Source of the DNA: Micavibrio sp.
GTDB lineage: Bacteria; Pseudomonadota; Alphaproteobacteria; Micavibrionales; Micavibrionaceae
DNA: 14,113 nucleotides
NCBI GenBank assembly: GCA_027066695.1
Contig: JAMONE010000075.1
Span: 1-14,113, forward strand
Reading direction: 5' to 3'
The notes below the pieces were generated by a model. It had not been told where the DNA came from. It saw nothing but the letters and a program-made list of their open reading frames with translations, and searched no databases. Positions 6,926 to 13,613 of the stretch are shown here, in pieces. The number at the start of each line of letters is the position of its first letter. Within the stretch, counting starts at the first letter, position 1. The position numbers and the translations under genes are program-made.

Positions 6926-7111
6926 TTTGGATCTGAGCAGCAAGATTCGCCTCGAAACTTTCAAATTGATGCTTATTACTCTGTTTACGGGCTAGCGGCG
7001 GATAATGTCGAAATGCCTATGTATTCAAAAAATAACGCAAAGGCGCATCCGCTTCCTGATTTTATAGTAAATAAGATAAAGCCAAGTGAACTAGGGGAAT
7101 TAAAACCATAA
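6926..7111 (+). pseudogene. Orphan open frame of 61 codons, likely 3' remnant of a lost gene
   Basis: The 368 bases between the two divergent operons hold one stop-free stretch: after TAA 6923-6925 the frame stays open until TAA 7109-7111. The translation looks protein-like (PRNFQIDAYYSVYGLAADN, then HPLPDFIVNKIKPSELGEL), with a proline-rich tail and mixed composition. The first in-frame ATG is only at 7013, leaving 32 codons and no Shine-Dalgarno, so as it stands it is not a credible gene. It probably marks the end of a gene that once lay upstream of nuoA and was cut off when the glycan block arrived. I do not recognise the family. Confidence 0.4.
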
Positions 7112-7190
7112 AGCTGATTTTACTGTTTTCAATATCCTTATAAGCTGTTAAAACTTAAGGTAAGAATCATCTTTGAGAGAAGAGCGTTAT

Positions 7191-7562
7191 ATGGCAGCCG
7201 AAGAATTATTAATTGAGTACCTACCCATCCTTGTTTTTATTGCGATTGCTGGCGTTATGTCTGTGGCGATGATTGCTGGCTCTATTTTAGTAGGGGTGCG
7301 TAAACCCGATGTGGAAAAGCTATCGGCTTATGAATGTGGGTTTGATGCTTTTTCAGATGCGCGCGGTAAGTTTGATGTGCGGTTTTATCTGGTTACACTG
7401 CTATTCATTATATTTGATTTGGAAATTGCGTTTTTATTTCCATGGGCAATAACTTTGGGTAAAATCGGAGTGTTTGGTTTTTGGTCTATGGTTATATTCC
7501 TTGCAGTATTAACTGTTGGTTTTATTTATGAGTGGAAAAAAGGTGGTCTGGAATGGGAGTAA
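7191..7562 (+). CDS. nuoA: NADH-quinone oxidoreductase subunit A
   Basis: A 123-residue membrane subunit of complex I, located at the joint between the membrane arm and the quinone site. Three membrane segments are visible (about residues 8-30, 60-82 and 88-108). The family block KLSAYECGFD is present in the loop, including its conserved Cys, followed by ARGKFDVRFYLVTLLFIIFDLEIAFLFPW in register with NuoA/ND3. I start at ATG 7191 rather than the in-frame TTG at 7173, because a GAGAGAAGAG ribosome site lies just upstream and the N-terminus then has the usual length. First gene of the nuo operon. The stop overlaps the nuoB start by 10 bases, implying coupled translation. Confidence 0.93.
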   Translation: MAAEELLIEYLPILVFIAIAGVMSVAMIAGSILVGVRKPDVEKLSAYECGFDAFSDARGKFDVRFYLVTLLFIIFDLEIAFLFPWAITLGKIGVFGFWSMVIFLAVLTVGFIYEWKKGGLEWE

Positions 7563-8116
7563 TAAAACATTCTGATTATGAAATGAGCGCGGGAACACCG
7601 TTTCCTACGGCTATTGAGCAAGATATTGTGCCTGCCGCTATATCTCGTACGCTTAATGAAAAGGGATTTATTCTTACCAGTGCAGATAGCTTGTTTGACT
7701 GGGCGCGTACTGGCTCTATGTGGCCAATGACGTTTGGTTTGGCCTGTTGCGCGGTGGAGATGATCCACGCCTATATGAGCCGTTATGACCTTGATAGATT
7801 CGGTATTATCCCAAGGCCTAGCCCGCGTCAGTCCGATGTTATGATCGTTGCGGGAACGCTTACCAATAAGATGGCTCCTGCGCTGCGCCGTGTTTACGAT
7901 CAAATGCCAGAGCCGCGCTGGGTTATATCCATGGGCTCTTGCGCGAATGGCGGGGGGTATTATCATTACTCATATTCTGTTGTGCGCGGCTGTGATCGCA
8001 TTGTTCCTGTTGATATATATATTCCGGGATGCCCGCCAACGGCAGAAGCAATGATTTATGGCTTAATGCAGCTACAAAAGAAAATCCAAAGAGAGGATAC
8101 ACGAATTGTCCGATGA
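7553..8116 (+). CDS. nuoB: NADH-quinone oxidoreductase subunit B (N2 cluster)
   Basis: A 187-residue peripheral-arm subunit carrying the terminal [4Fe-4S] cluster N2, which reduces quinone. The four ligands are visible: the tandem Cys65-Cys66 (FGLACCAVEM), Cys130 (SMGSCANGGG) and Cys160 (IPGCPPT). DLDRFGIIPRPSPRQSD and GTLTNKMAP are the usual conserved blocks. ATG 7553 is chosen over an in-frame GTG at 7532 because it follows an AGGTGG ribosome site. The N-terminus overlaps the end of nuoA and the C-terminus overlaps the nuoC start. No missing residues. Confidence 0.95.
   Translation: MGVIKHSDYEMSAGTPFPTAIEQDIVPAAISRTLNEKGFILTSADSLFDWARTGSMWPMTFGLACCAVEMIHAYMSRYDLDRFGIIPRPSPRQSDVMIVAGTLTNKMAPALRRVYDQMPEPRWVISMGSCANGGGYYHYSYSVVRGCDRIVPVDIYIPGCPPTAEAMIYGLMQLQKKIQREDTRIVR
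8091..8097 (+). promoter_or_regulatory. Ribosome binding site that sets the TTG start of nuoC
   Basis: GAGAGGA lies 8 bases before TTG 8106. No ATG or GTG is available in the nuoC frame near this point, and the TTG gives the normal NuoC N-terminus, so this site decides the start. Confidence 0.6.
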
Positions 8117-8795
8117 TTCTCTGATAGATTTAGCTGAGTATATCTCCGAAAAACTGGAAAAGTATGTTAGCTCGTGTGAGTTTATCAATGGTGAGCTGGT
8201 TATTAACGCCAAGCCTGATGATATTTGCAAAGTATTGCAGTTTTTGCGTGATGATAGAGAGTGCGCCTTTACCACTCTGATTGATCTTTGCGGTGTAGAT
8301 TTTCCTGATCGCTCGTCTCGTTTTGAGGTAGTTTATTGCTTGCTATCTATTCGACAGAATAACCGTGCGCGCGTAAGAATAGCCGTAGATGATGGACAAA
8401 TAATTCCTAGCGTAACAGAATTATTCAAATCAGCAGGATGGTATGAACGCGAAGTTTGGGATATGTACGGGATATTATTTTCTGGCAATAATGATCTGCG
8501 CCGTATTCTTACTGATTATGGCTTTGATGGCCATCCGCAGCGTAAGGATTTCCCGCTAACTGGCTATGTTGAACTTCGTTATGATAATGAGCAAAAACGC
8601 GTTGTTTATGAGCCTGTGAAGCTTGCGCAGGATTTCCGTAATTTCGATTATTTAAGCCCGTGGGAGGGCATGACAGATATGCAGCGTCAAGGTGATGATA
8701 AATCCTTTGTGCCAGAGCATGGCTGTCGTGATAAACAATCTAATGTAAAAGCCAATATAAAAGAGGGAGATACCAAAGATGCCTCTAACGGATGA
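8106..8795 (+). CDS. nuoC: NADH-quinone oxidoreductase subunit C
   Basis: A 229-residue peripheral-arm subunit (30 kDa type) that packs against NuoD near the quinone site; it binds no cofactor. Family blocks are TTLIDLCGVDFPDR and RFEVVYCLLSI in the first half, then GWYEREVWDMYGILFSGNNDLRRILTDYGFDGHPQRKDFPLTGYVELRYD. The signature E-R-E-x-x-D-M-[FY]-G is intact. About 35 residues after SPWEG form a polar, lysine-rich tail, longer than many family members. Translation starts at TTG 8106, overlapping the nuoB end by 11 bases; the end overlaps nuoD by 17 bases. Confidence 0.93.
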   Translation: MSDDSLIDLAEYISEKLEKYVSSCEFINGELVINAKPDDICKVLQFLRDDRECAFTTLIDLCGVDFPDRSSRFEVVYCLLSIRQNNRARVRIAVDDGQIIPSVTELFKSAGWYEREVWDMYGILFSGNNDLRRILTDYGFDGHPQRKDFPLTGYVELRYDNEQKRVVYEPVKLAQDFRNFDYLSPWEGMTDMQRQGDDKSFVPEHGCRDKQSNVKANIKEGDTKDASNG

Positions 8796-9999
8796 AATTG
8801 ACACTCCCGATGTTGTCGTGGCGCAAGAAACACATATAAAGCCATTTACTATGAATTTCGGGCCACAGCATCCTGCCGCTCATGGTGTTTTGCGCTTGGT
8901 ACTTGAGATGGAGGGCGAGATCATAGAGCGCGCCGATCCGCATATTGGCCTGCTGCATCGTGGCACTGAAAAGCTGATTGAGTATAAGACTTACAATCAG
9001 GCGTTGCCGTATTTTGACCGCCTTGATTATGTTTGCCCGATGAATCAAGAACATGCTTTTGTGCTGGCTATAGAAAAGCTTTTGGGCGTTAGCGTTCCTC
9101 GCCGCGCTCAATATATCCGCGTATTATTCTCCGAGCTTGGCCGCGTACTAAATCATATTTTGAATATAACTACGTTCGCGCTTGATGTCGGCGCGATTAC
9201 TCCTGCGCTTTGGGGGTTTGAAGAGCGTGAAAAAGCTATGGAATTTTATGAGCGCGTTTGCGGTGCGCGTATTCATGCGAATTATTTCCGTGCAGGCGGC
9301 GTGGCGAAGGATATGCCCGATGGCTTGGCCGAAGATATGCTGGAATGGTGCGATACTTTCCCCAAATTTTTGAATGATATCGAAAGCTTGCTGAATGAAA
9401 ACCGTATCTTTAAGCAGCGCACAGTGGATATTGGCATTGTCTCGGCGGAAGATGCTCAAAATTTAGGCTTTACTGGTGCAATGCTTCGCGGCTCGGGTAT
9501 CGCTTGGGATTTGCGTAAATCTCAACCTTATGAGGTTTATGATGAGCTGGAATTTGATATTCCCATTGGTAAAACAGGTGATTGCTATGCGCGTTATTTA
9601 GTGCGGATGGAGGAGATGAAACAATCTATCCATCTTATGAAGCAATGTCTGGCGAAAATGCCTTCGGGAGATGTTCGCTCTAATGATTATAAAATATCAC
9701 CGCCGCCAAAATCAGAAATAAAAAATTCTATGGAGGCGTTGATTAATCACTTTAAGCATTATACAGAAGGCTTTCACGTTCCTGCGGGCGAGACTTACAC
9801 CGCAATAGAAGCCCCCAAGGGTGAATTTGGTGTGTATCTGATTTCAGACGGAACAAACAAACCATATCGCTGCCGTATCCGCGCCCCAGGTTTTCCGCAT
9901 TTGCAAGCTCTTGATTTCATGAGTAAAGGCCATCAGCTCGCAGATACCGTTGCTATTATCGGCTCACTAGATATTGTTTTTGGGGAGATTGATCGGTGA
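8779..9999 (+). CDS. nuoD: NADH-quinone oxidoreductase subunit D
   Basis: A 406-residue 49 kDa-type subunit, distantly related to the [NiFe]-hydrogenase large subunit, which forms the quinone cavity with NuoB. Clear family blocks are NFGPQHPAAHGVLRLVLE, HIGLLHRGTEKLIEYKTY, ALPYFDRLDYVCPMNQEHAF, FRAGGVAKDMP and, near the end, KAPGFPHLQALDF-like RAPGFPHLQALDFM and DIVFGEIDR. Full length with no gaps. ATG 8779 has a GAGGGAG ribosome site 8-10 bases upstream, inside the end of nuoC. It is followed by a 69-base spacer with a REP-like hairpin, the only sizeable gap inside the nuo operon. Confidence 0.95.
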   Translation: MPLTDEIDTPDVVVAQETHIKPFTMNFGPQHPAAHGVLRLVLEMEGEIIERADPHIGLLHRGTEKLIEYKTYNQALPYFDRLDYVCPMNQEHAFVLAIEKLLGVSVPRRAQYIRVLFSELGRVLNHILNITTFALDVGAITPALWGFEEREKAMEFYERVCGARIHANYFRAGGVAKDMPDGLAEDMLEWCDTFPKFLNDIESLLNENRIFKQRTVDIGIVSAEDAQNLGFTGAMLRGSGIAWDLRKSQPYEVYDELEFDIPIGKTGDCYARYLVRMEEMKQSIHLMKQCLAKMPSGDVRSNDYKISPPPKSEIKNSMEALINHFKHYTEGFHVPAGETYTAIEAPKGEFGVYLISDGTNKPYRCRIRAPGFPHLQALDFMSKGHQLADTVAIIGSLDIVFGEIDR

Positions 10000-10024
10000 A
10001 GCTAGGGAAGAAATAATTACTTTT

Positions 10025-10038
10025 CCTGCGAAGGCAGG
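10025..10038. repeat. REP-like hairpin between nuoD and nuoE
   Basis: CCTGC-GAAG-GCAGG is a perfect 5-pair stem with a four-base loop, flanked by T-rich and purine-rich sequence. Short GC-rich palindromes with a CTGCGAAGGCAG-like core are scattered between genes in several alphaproteobacteria. It could reduce read-through or protect the upstream mRNA. No U-run follows, so it is not a classic terminator. Confidence 0.5.
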
Positions 10039-10068
10039 GATCTGGAAGTATTAAAGATAGAAGAAACT

Positions 10069-10728
10069 ATGAAAAAACCATTTGATTTACATGCTGATTA
10101 TCAGCCCGAGGATTTTGAATTTAACAAGAAGTTCAAAAAACCCGTAAAAGAAGCTATCGAACGCTATCCCGCGGGGCGGCAGCAATCTGCTGTTATGCCA
10201 TTGCTTGATCTAGCGCAGCGTCAAGTGGCGGTAGAAGGCGCGGCGGCTAATCCCCTTTATGGTGGTTGGATTCCGCGTGCAGCGATGGATCATATCGCTG
10301 AAATACTTGATATGCAAAAAGTTAAGGTCTATGAGGTTGTTAGCTTTTATTCCATGTATAATACCGCTCCCGTTGGGAAATATCTTATCCAGTTTTGCTC
10401 TACAACGCCATGCTGGTTGCGGGGAAGTGATGCCATTATTAAGGCTGTAATAGAGCATTTGGGCGTTGGCGTTGGCGAGACTACGAATGACGGAAAATTC
10501 ACACTTATGGAAGTTGAGTGCTTGGGCGCGTGCGTTAATGCGCCGATGGTTCAAATTAACGATGATTATTACGAGGATCTAACTCCTGATAATATGCGCG
10601 AGGTGCTTAATTCTCTGGCAGAAGATTTAAAGCCAACAATAGGATCACAAACTGGTCGCAGTGCTTCTATGCCATGCTCTGGCCCTACATGTTTAGAAAA
10701 ACAGGCCAAGAAAGCAAAGGTGGTTTAG
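10069..10728 (+). CDS. nuoE: NADH-quinone oxidoreductase subunit E ([2Fe-2S] N1a)
   Basis: A 219-residue 24 kDa-type subunit with a thioredoxin-like [2Fe-2S] domain that partners NuoF in the NADH module. The four ligands are Cys110 and Cys115 (FCSTTPCW) and Cys151 and Cys155 (ECLGACVNAPM). The preceding helical domain has GWIPRAAMDHIAE and VSFYSMYNTAPVGKY, as expected. The tail (about 190-219) is an alphaproteobacterial-style extension. It ends in a lysine-rich stretch and carries an extra Cys pair (203, 208, in MPCSGPTC) where relatives I know usually have non-Cys residues. ATG 10069 follows an AGAAGAA-type ribosome site. Its stop abuts nuoF without a gap. Confidence 0.94.
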   Translation: MKKPFDLHADYQPEDFEFNKKFKKPVKEAIERYPAGRQQSAVMPLLDLAQRQVAVEGAAANPLYGGWIPRAAMDHIAEILDMQKVKVYEVVSFYSMYNTAPVGKYLIQFCSTTPCWLRGSDAIIKAVIEHLGVGVGETTNDGKFTLMEVECLGACVNAPMVQINDDYYEDLTPDNMREVLNSLAEDLKPTIGSQTGRSASMPCSGPTCLEKQAKKAKVV

Positions 10729-12009
10729 ATGTTAAGTGATAAAGATAGAATATTCACAAATCTTTACGGCTGGGAGAGCTTTTCCCTAAAGGCGGCGCAA
10801 AAGCGCGGTGACTGGGATAATACGAAAGCTATCCTTAAAAAGGGGCGTGAGGGTATTATCGAGGAAATGAAGGCCTCTGGCTTGCGAGGGCGCGGTGGGG
10901 CAGGGTTTCCAACTGGTCTTAAATGGTCGTTTATGCCGAAAAAAGGCGATGGCCGCCCGCATTATCTGGTTATTAATGCCGATGAGTCAGAGCCGGGAAC
11001 GTGTAAAGATCGCGATATCTTGCGCAATGATCCGCATAAACTTATCGAAGGTGCGCTTATTGCAGGCTTTGCTATGGGGGCGCACTGCGCATATATTTAT
11101 GTGCGCGGCGAGTTTTATAATGAAAGCTCTAACCTTTGGAAAGCTATCCATGAAGCATATGATGCGGGCTTGCTCGGTAAGAATGCTGCTGGCTCTGGTT
11201 GGGATTTCGATATAATCGTCCATCGCGGCGCGGGCGCATATATTTGCGGCGAGGAAACCGCACTAATAGAATCTATAGAAGGTAAGAAGGGGCAACCGCG
11301 TAATAAACCGCCGTTTCCTGCTATGGCTGGCTTATATTCTTGCCCAACTACGGTTAATAATGTCGAGACTATCGCCGTTGTGCCAACGATATTACGTCGC
11401 GGCGGAGCGTGGTTTGCAGGGCTTGGTAATGATGAGAAAAATGCAGGAACTAAGCTGTTTTGTATTTCAGGACATGTAGAAAACCCATGCAATGTCGAGG
11501 AAGAAATGGGCATTCCTTTGCGCGACCTTATCGAAAAACATGCGGGCGGCGTTCGTGGTGGTTGGGATAATTTGCTGGCAATAATTCCAGGCGGTTCATC
11601 TACGCCGATGCTGGCAAAAGATGTGTGTGATAGCGTCCGTATGGATTTTGATTCCCTACGTGAGGTTGGCACAGGCCTTGGCACGGCGGGAGTTATTGTG
11701 ATGGATAAATCCACTGATATTATTGAGGCTATTGCGCGTTTGTCGCATTTCTATATGCATGAAAGTTGCGGGCAATGCACTCCGTGTCGTGAGGGAACGG
11801 GCTGGATTTACCGAATTATGAAGCGCATGGTAGCGGGAAATGCTAGTGTTGATGAAATTGACCAACTCTTTGAGATTACAAAGGAAATTGAGGGTAAGAC
11901 TATTTGCGCTCTTGGTGACGCGGCGGCGTGGCCAGTTCAAGGCCTAATCAAAAACTTCCGCCATGAGATGGAACATAGAATTCTTAAATACCGTAAAAAT
12001 GCAGCTTAA
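10729..12009 (+). CDS. nuoF: NADH-quinone oxidoreductase subunit F (NADH/FMN, N3 cluster)
   Basis: A 426-residue 51 kDa-type subunit where NADH is oxidised through FMN and the [4Fe-4S] cluster N3. The NADH-binding glycine block is GLRGRGGAGFPTGLKW (51-66), the FMN region NADESEPGTCKDR (83-95), and GAGAYICGEETALIESIEG (167-185) is conserved. N3 ligands are Cys347, Cys350 and Cys353 (ESCGQCTPCREG) and Cys393 (TICALGD). Full length and intact. ATG immediately follows the nuoE TAG. nuoG, and the rest of the complex (H-N), do not follow, so the operon is split here, an arrangement also known from Rickettsia. Confidence 0.96.
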   Translation: MLSDKDRIFTNLYGWESFSLKAAQKRGDWDNTKAILKKGREGIIEEMKASGLRGRGGAGFPTGLKWSFMPKKGDGRPHYLVINADESEPGTCKDRDILRNDPHKLIEGALIAGFAMGAHCAYIYVRGEFYNESSNLWKAIHEAYDAGLLGKNAAGSGWDFDIIVHRGAGAYICGEETALIESIEGKKGQPRNKPPFPAMAGLYSCPTTVNNVETIAVVPTILRRGGAWFAGLGNDEKNAGTKLFCISGHVENPCNVEEEMGIPLRDLIEKHAGGVRGGWDNLLAIIPGGSSTPMLAKDVCDSVRMDFDSLREVGTGLGTAGVIVMDKSTDIIEAIARLSHFYMHESCGQCTPCREGTGWIYRIMKRMVAGNASVDEIDQLFEITKEIEGKTICALGDAAAWPVQGLIKNFRHEMEHRILKYRKNAA

Positions 12010-12011
12010 AC

Positions 12012-12040
12012 TTGCTATAACGCACTGCTTTGAGTATAAT
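12012..12040 (+). promoter_or_regulatory. Sigma70-like promoter downstream of nuoF
   Basis: TTGCTA (12012-12017) and a perfect TATAAT (12035-12040) are separated by 17 bases. A start near 12047 gives a leader of about 38 bases to the GTG at 12085. It begins only three bases after the nuoF stop codon, so the next gene can be expressed apart from the nuo operon. Confidence 0.6.
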
Positions 12041-12084
12041 GTAGTATTATATAACGGTGAAATTAATATGGTTGGGAAATAAAA

Positions 12085-12561
12085 GTGGCTAATAAAAATT
12101 TTAAGGCAGGTCTGTATCATAGTGCGGCTGCTGGTGTGCTTAGTTTAGCGTGTATTTATGGCAGTGCTACTGGTGTAGGGAAGATATATAATAACGCCTC
12201 TGACAGCCAAGATCGTATAGTTCAAAAAATTAAAGATAAAAAAGATGAAATGATCCCTATTGATTATTCAACTGAAAAAAGCCGAGAAGCGGCTTCCAAA
12301 GCTGAATTGTCTCAATCTATGCAAAATTGGGGGCATTTGGGCGGGACTTTAGCTTCGGGACTTCTTGCATTTGGTTTTGGCCGTAAAGCCTCAAATCGTT
12401 TTGATGCAGCAAGTATTGATAAATACAACGAGGATAATGATCGTCCAGTTACTAGGCTTAGCCAAGCTGAATTGAACGAGTCGCATGCTAACTATGCTAA
12501 AGGTGGAAACTTGGAAGCTCTCTACGCTAGTCACGATACATCAAAACAAGAGCCTAGCTAA
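12085..12561 (+). CDS. Unknown small membrane-associated protein
   Basis: A 158-residue protein of no family I recognise. It has a hydrophobic Ala/Gly-rich segment at about residues 12-32, a charged, probably helical stretch (KIKDKKDEM and onward), and a second short Gly/Ala/Leu-rich segment at about 84-98 (LGGTLASGLLAFGFG). The C-terminal part is hydrophilic. This fits a hairpin inner-membrane protein with polar tails. GTG 12085 is used because the nearby ATG at 12068 runs into a stop after four codons; GGGA at 12074-12077 can serve as ribosome site. It has its own promoter. Its 3' end overlaps the end of convergent purQ by 8 bases. Nothing links it to complex I except position. Confidence 0.6.
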   Translation: MANKNFKAGLYHSAAAGVLSLACIYGSATGVGKIYNNASDSQDRIVQKIKDKKDEMIPIDYSTEKSREAASKAELSQSMQNWGHLGGTLASGLLAFGFGRKASNRFDAASIDKYNEDNDRPVTRLSQAELNESHANYAKGGNLEALYASHDTSKQEPS

Positions 12562-13354
12562 AATACTTAGCTGCATTCTTAAAAATTTGAATACCTTCTG
12601 ATTCTTCAGCTAATTCTATGCCGTCGCGCTGTGCTTGGTCTTTCATTTCATGGTAATCATCACGTTGCCAGCTGAACATTGCGCGTTCGGGATGAGGCAT
12701 AATCGCAAGCACTCGGCCAGTTTTATCTGTCATAGCGGCAATATCGTTTATTGAGCCGTTAGGATTCGCTGGAAATTCGCCATTTGCGGGGTTGCCATCT
12801 TCATTTATATATTGAGCGGCGATTTGCCCGTTATTTTCCAAAGCTTTTAACGTATAACCTTCCATCATGAAGCGGCCTTCGCCGTGTGCTACGGGGATGT
12901 GCAGGCTGTTAATATCTTTAAGCCACGGTGAGTTGCTCTCGACTTTTACATCAATCCATCTACATTGGTAACGCGCAGAGGAGTTATAAGTAACAGCTAC
13001 ATCACGCTCACCATAGTTATTGAGCGCAGGGACAAGCCCGAGGTTAACTAATATCTGACAACCATTACATATGCCTATTGTAAGCGTATTGCGCTCTACA
13101 AATGCTTTTAGTTCATCCCAAATGGCTAGTTTCATTTTTTGCGCGAACGCATTGCCTGATCCTGTGTCATCACCGTAGGAAAAACCACCTGGTATTGCGA
13201 GGATTTGATGCTTGTCCAACATTTTAGGGTTTTCTATTAAGTCATTGATATGAATAATGTTTCCGTCAACGCCGCAATGGTTAAATGCATGAAGAGTTTC
13301 TTCCTCACAATTCAAGCCATAGCCACTTAATATTATTACTTTTGCATTGCTCAT
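12554..13354 (-). CDS. purQ: Phosphoribosylformylglycinamidine synthase, glutaminase subunit (long form)
   Basis: A 266-residue class I glutamine amidotransferase that feeds ammonia to PurL in step four of purine synthesis. The nucleophile is Cys96 in GICNGCQ, and the His/Glu pair is His221-Glu223 (MPHPER). PGGFSYGDD (55-63) and AHGEGRF (156-162) are the usual PurQ blocks. The nucleophile box reads NGCQ, as in the glutaminase domain of large single-chain PurL, rather than the NGFQ common in the short PurQ of about 225 residues. The protein is about 40 residues longer than that short type, so it belongs to the long, large-PurL-like group. ATG 13354 has an AAAGGATT ribosome site. It lies 24 bases after the 77-residue gene in one leftward operon. 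Confidence 0.92.
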   Translation of the reverse strand: MSNAKVIILSGYGLNCEEETLHAFNHCGVDGNIIHINDLIENPKMLDKHQILAIPGGFSYGDDTGSGNAFAQKMKLAIWDELKAFVERNTLTIGICNGCQILVNLGLVPALNNYGERDVAVTYNSSARYQCRWIDVKVESNSPWLKDINSLHIPVAHGEGRFMMEGYTLKALENNGQIAAQYINEDGNPANGEFPANPNGSINDIAAMTDKTGRVLAIMPHPERAMFSWQRDDYHEMKDQAQRDGIELAEESEGIQIFKNAAKYFS

Positions 13355-13378
13355 ATTAATAATCCTTTATGTGTTTTA

Positions 13379-13612
13379 CTACCAACCAGTATCATTAATT
13401 TTGGAAATAAACTTTTTAGCTTGTTGTTTCATTGCATCACTAAGCTCTTCACTTTTTAAAAGTTCTTGAAGGTTGTGCCTAAGTGCCATTACAATTTCTC
13501 CACCCGTGCTCCCTTTTTCTATTGCATCAAGTAATTTTGATGAATATTTTAGAAAGCCAAGGGTTTCTAATTGTTTGGCATATTTCCGAATTTCTAAATA
13601 AAAATCAGACAT
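13379..13612 (-). CDS. Unknown 77-residue helical protein between purL and purQ
   Basis: A small, charged protein predicted by eye to be mainly helical: an amphipathic helix from 3-18, another near 22-33, then GSTGGEIVMALRHNLQELL (34-52) and a lysine-rich closing helix. The G-S-T-G-x-E-I-x-M-A-L-R turn-and-helix looks like a family signature I associate with small uncharacterised bacterial proteins, but I cannot name the family. It is translated from an ATG one base after the purL stop, with AGGGA inside purL as ribosome site, so it is firmly tied to the purine operon. It sits where purS might be expected, but it lacks the beta-rich PurS pattern (V-x-V-x-L-K-P-G). Confidence 0.7.
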   Translation of the reverse strand: MSDFYLEIRKYAKQLETLGFLKYSSKLLDAIEKGSTGGEIVMALRHNLQELLKSEELSDAMKQQAKKFISKINDTGW

Positions 13613-13613
13613 A

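Noticed and set aside
7116..7144. Sigma70 promoter for nuoA
   Set aside because: TATAAG at 7139-7144 has no -35 at proper spacing; the nearest TTTACT is only 14 bases away, so no promoter was called.
7526..7966. 146-residue minus-strand frame opposite nuoB
   Set aside because: It is antisense to an intact, highly conserved NuoB and has an Arg/His-rich composition typical of a shadow frame.
11115..11714. 199-residue minus-strand frame opposite nuoF
   Set aside because: Antisense to intact NuoF; Ser/Pro-rich shadow composition, no motifs, no ribosome site of note.
13379..13612. The small gene between purL and purQ as purS
   Set aside because: PurS is a beta-alpha-beta protein starting with a V-x-L-K-P-G strand; this protein looks all-helical with a different signature.
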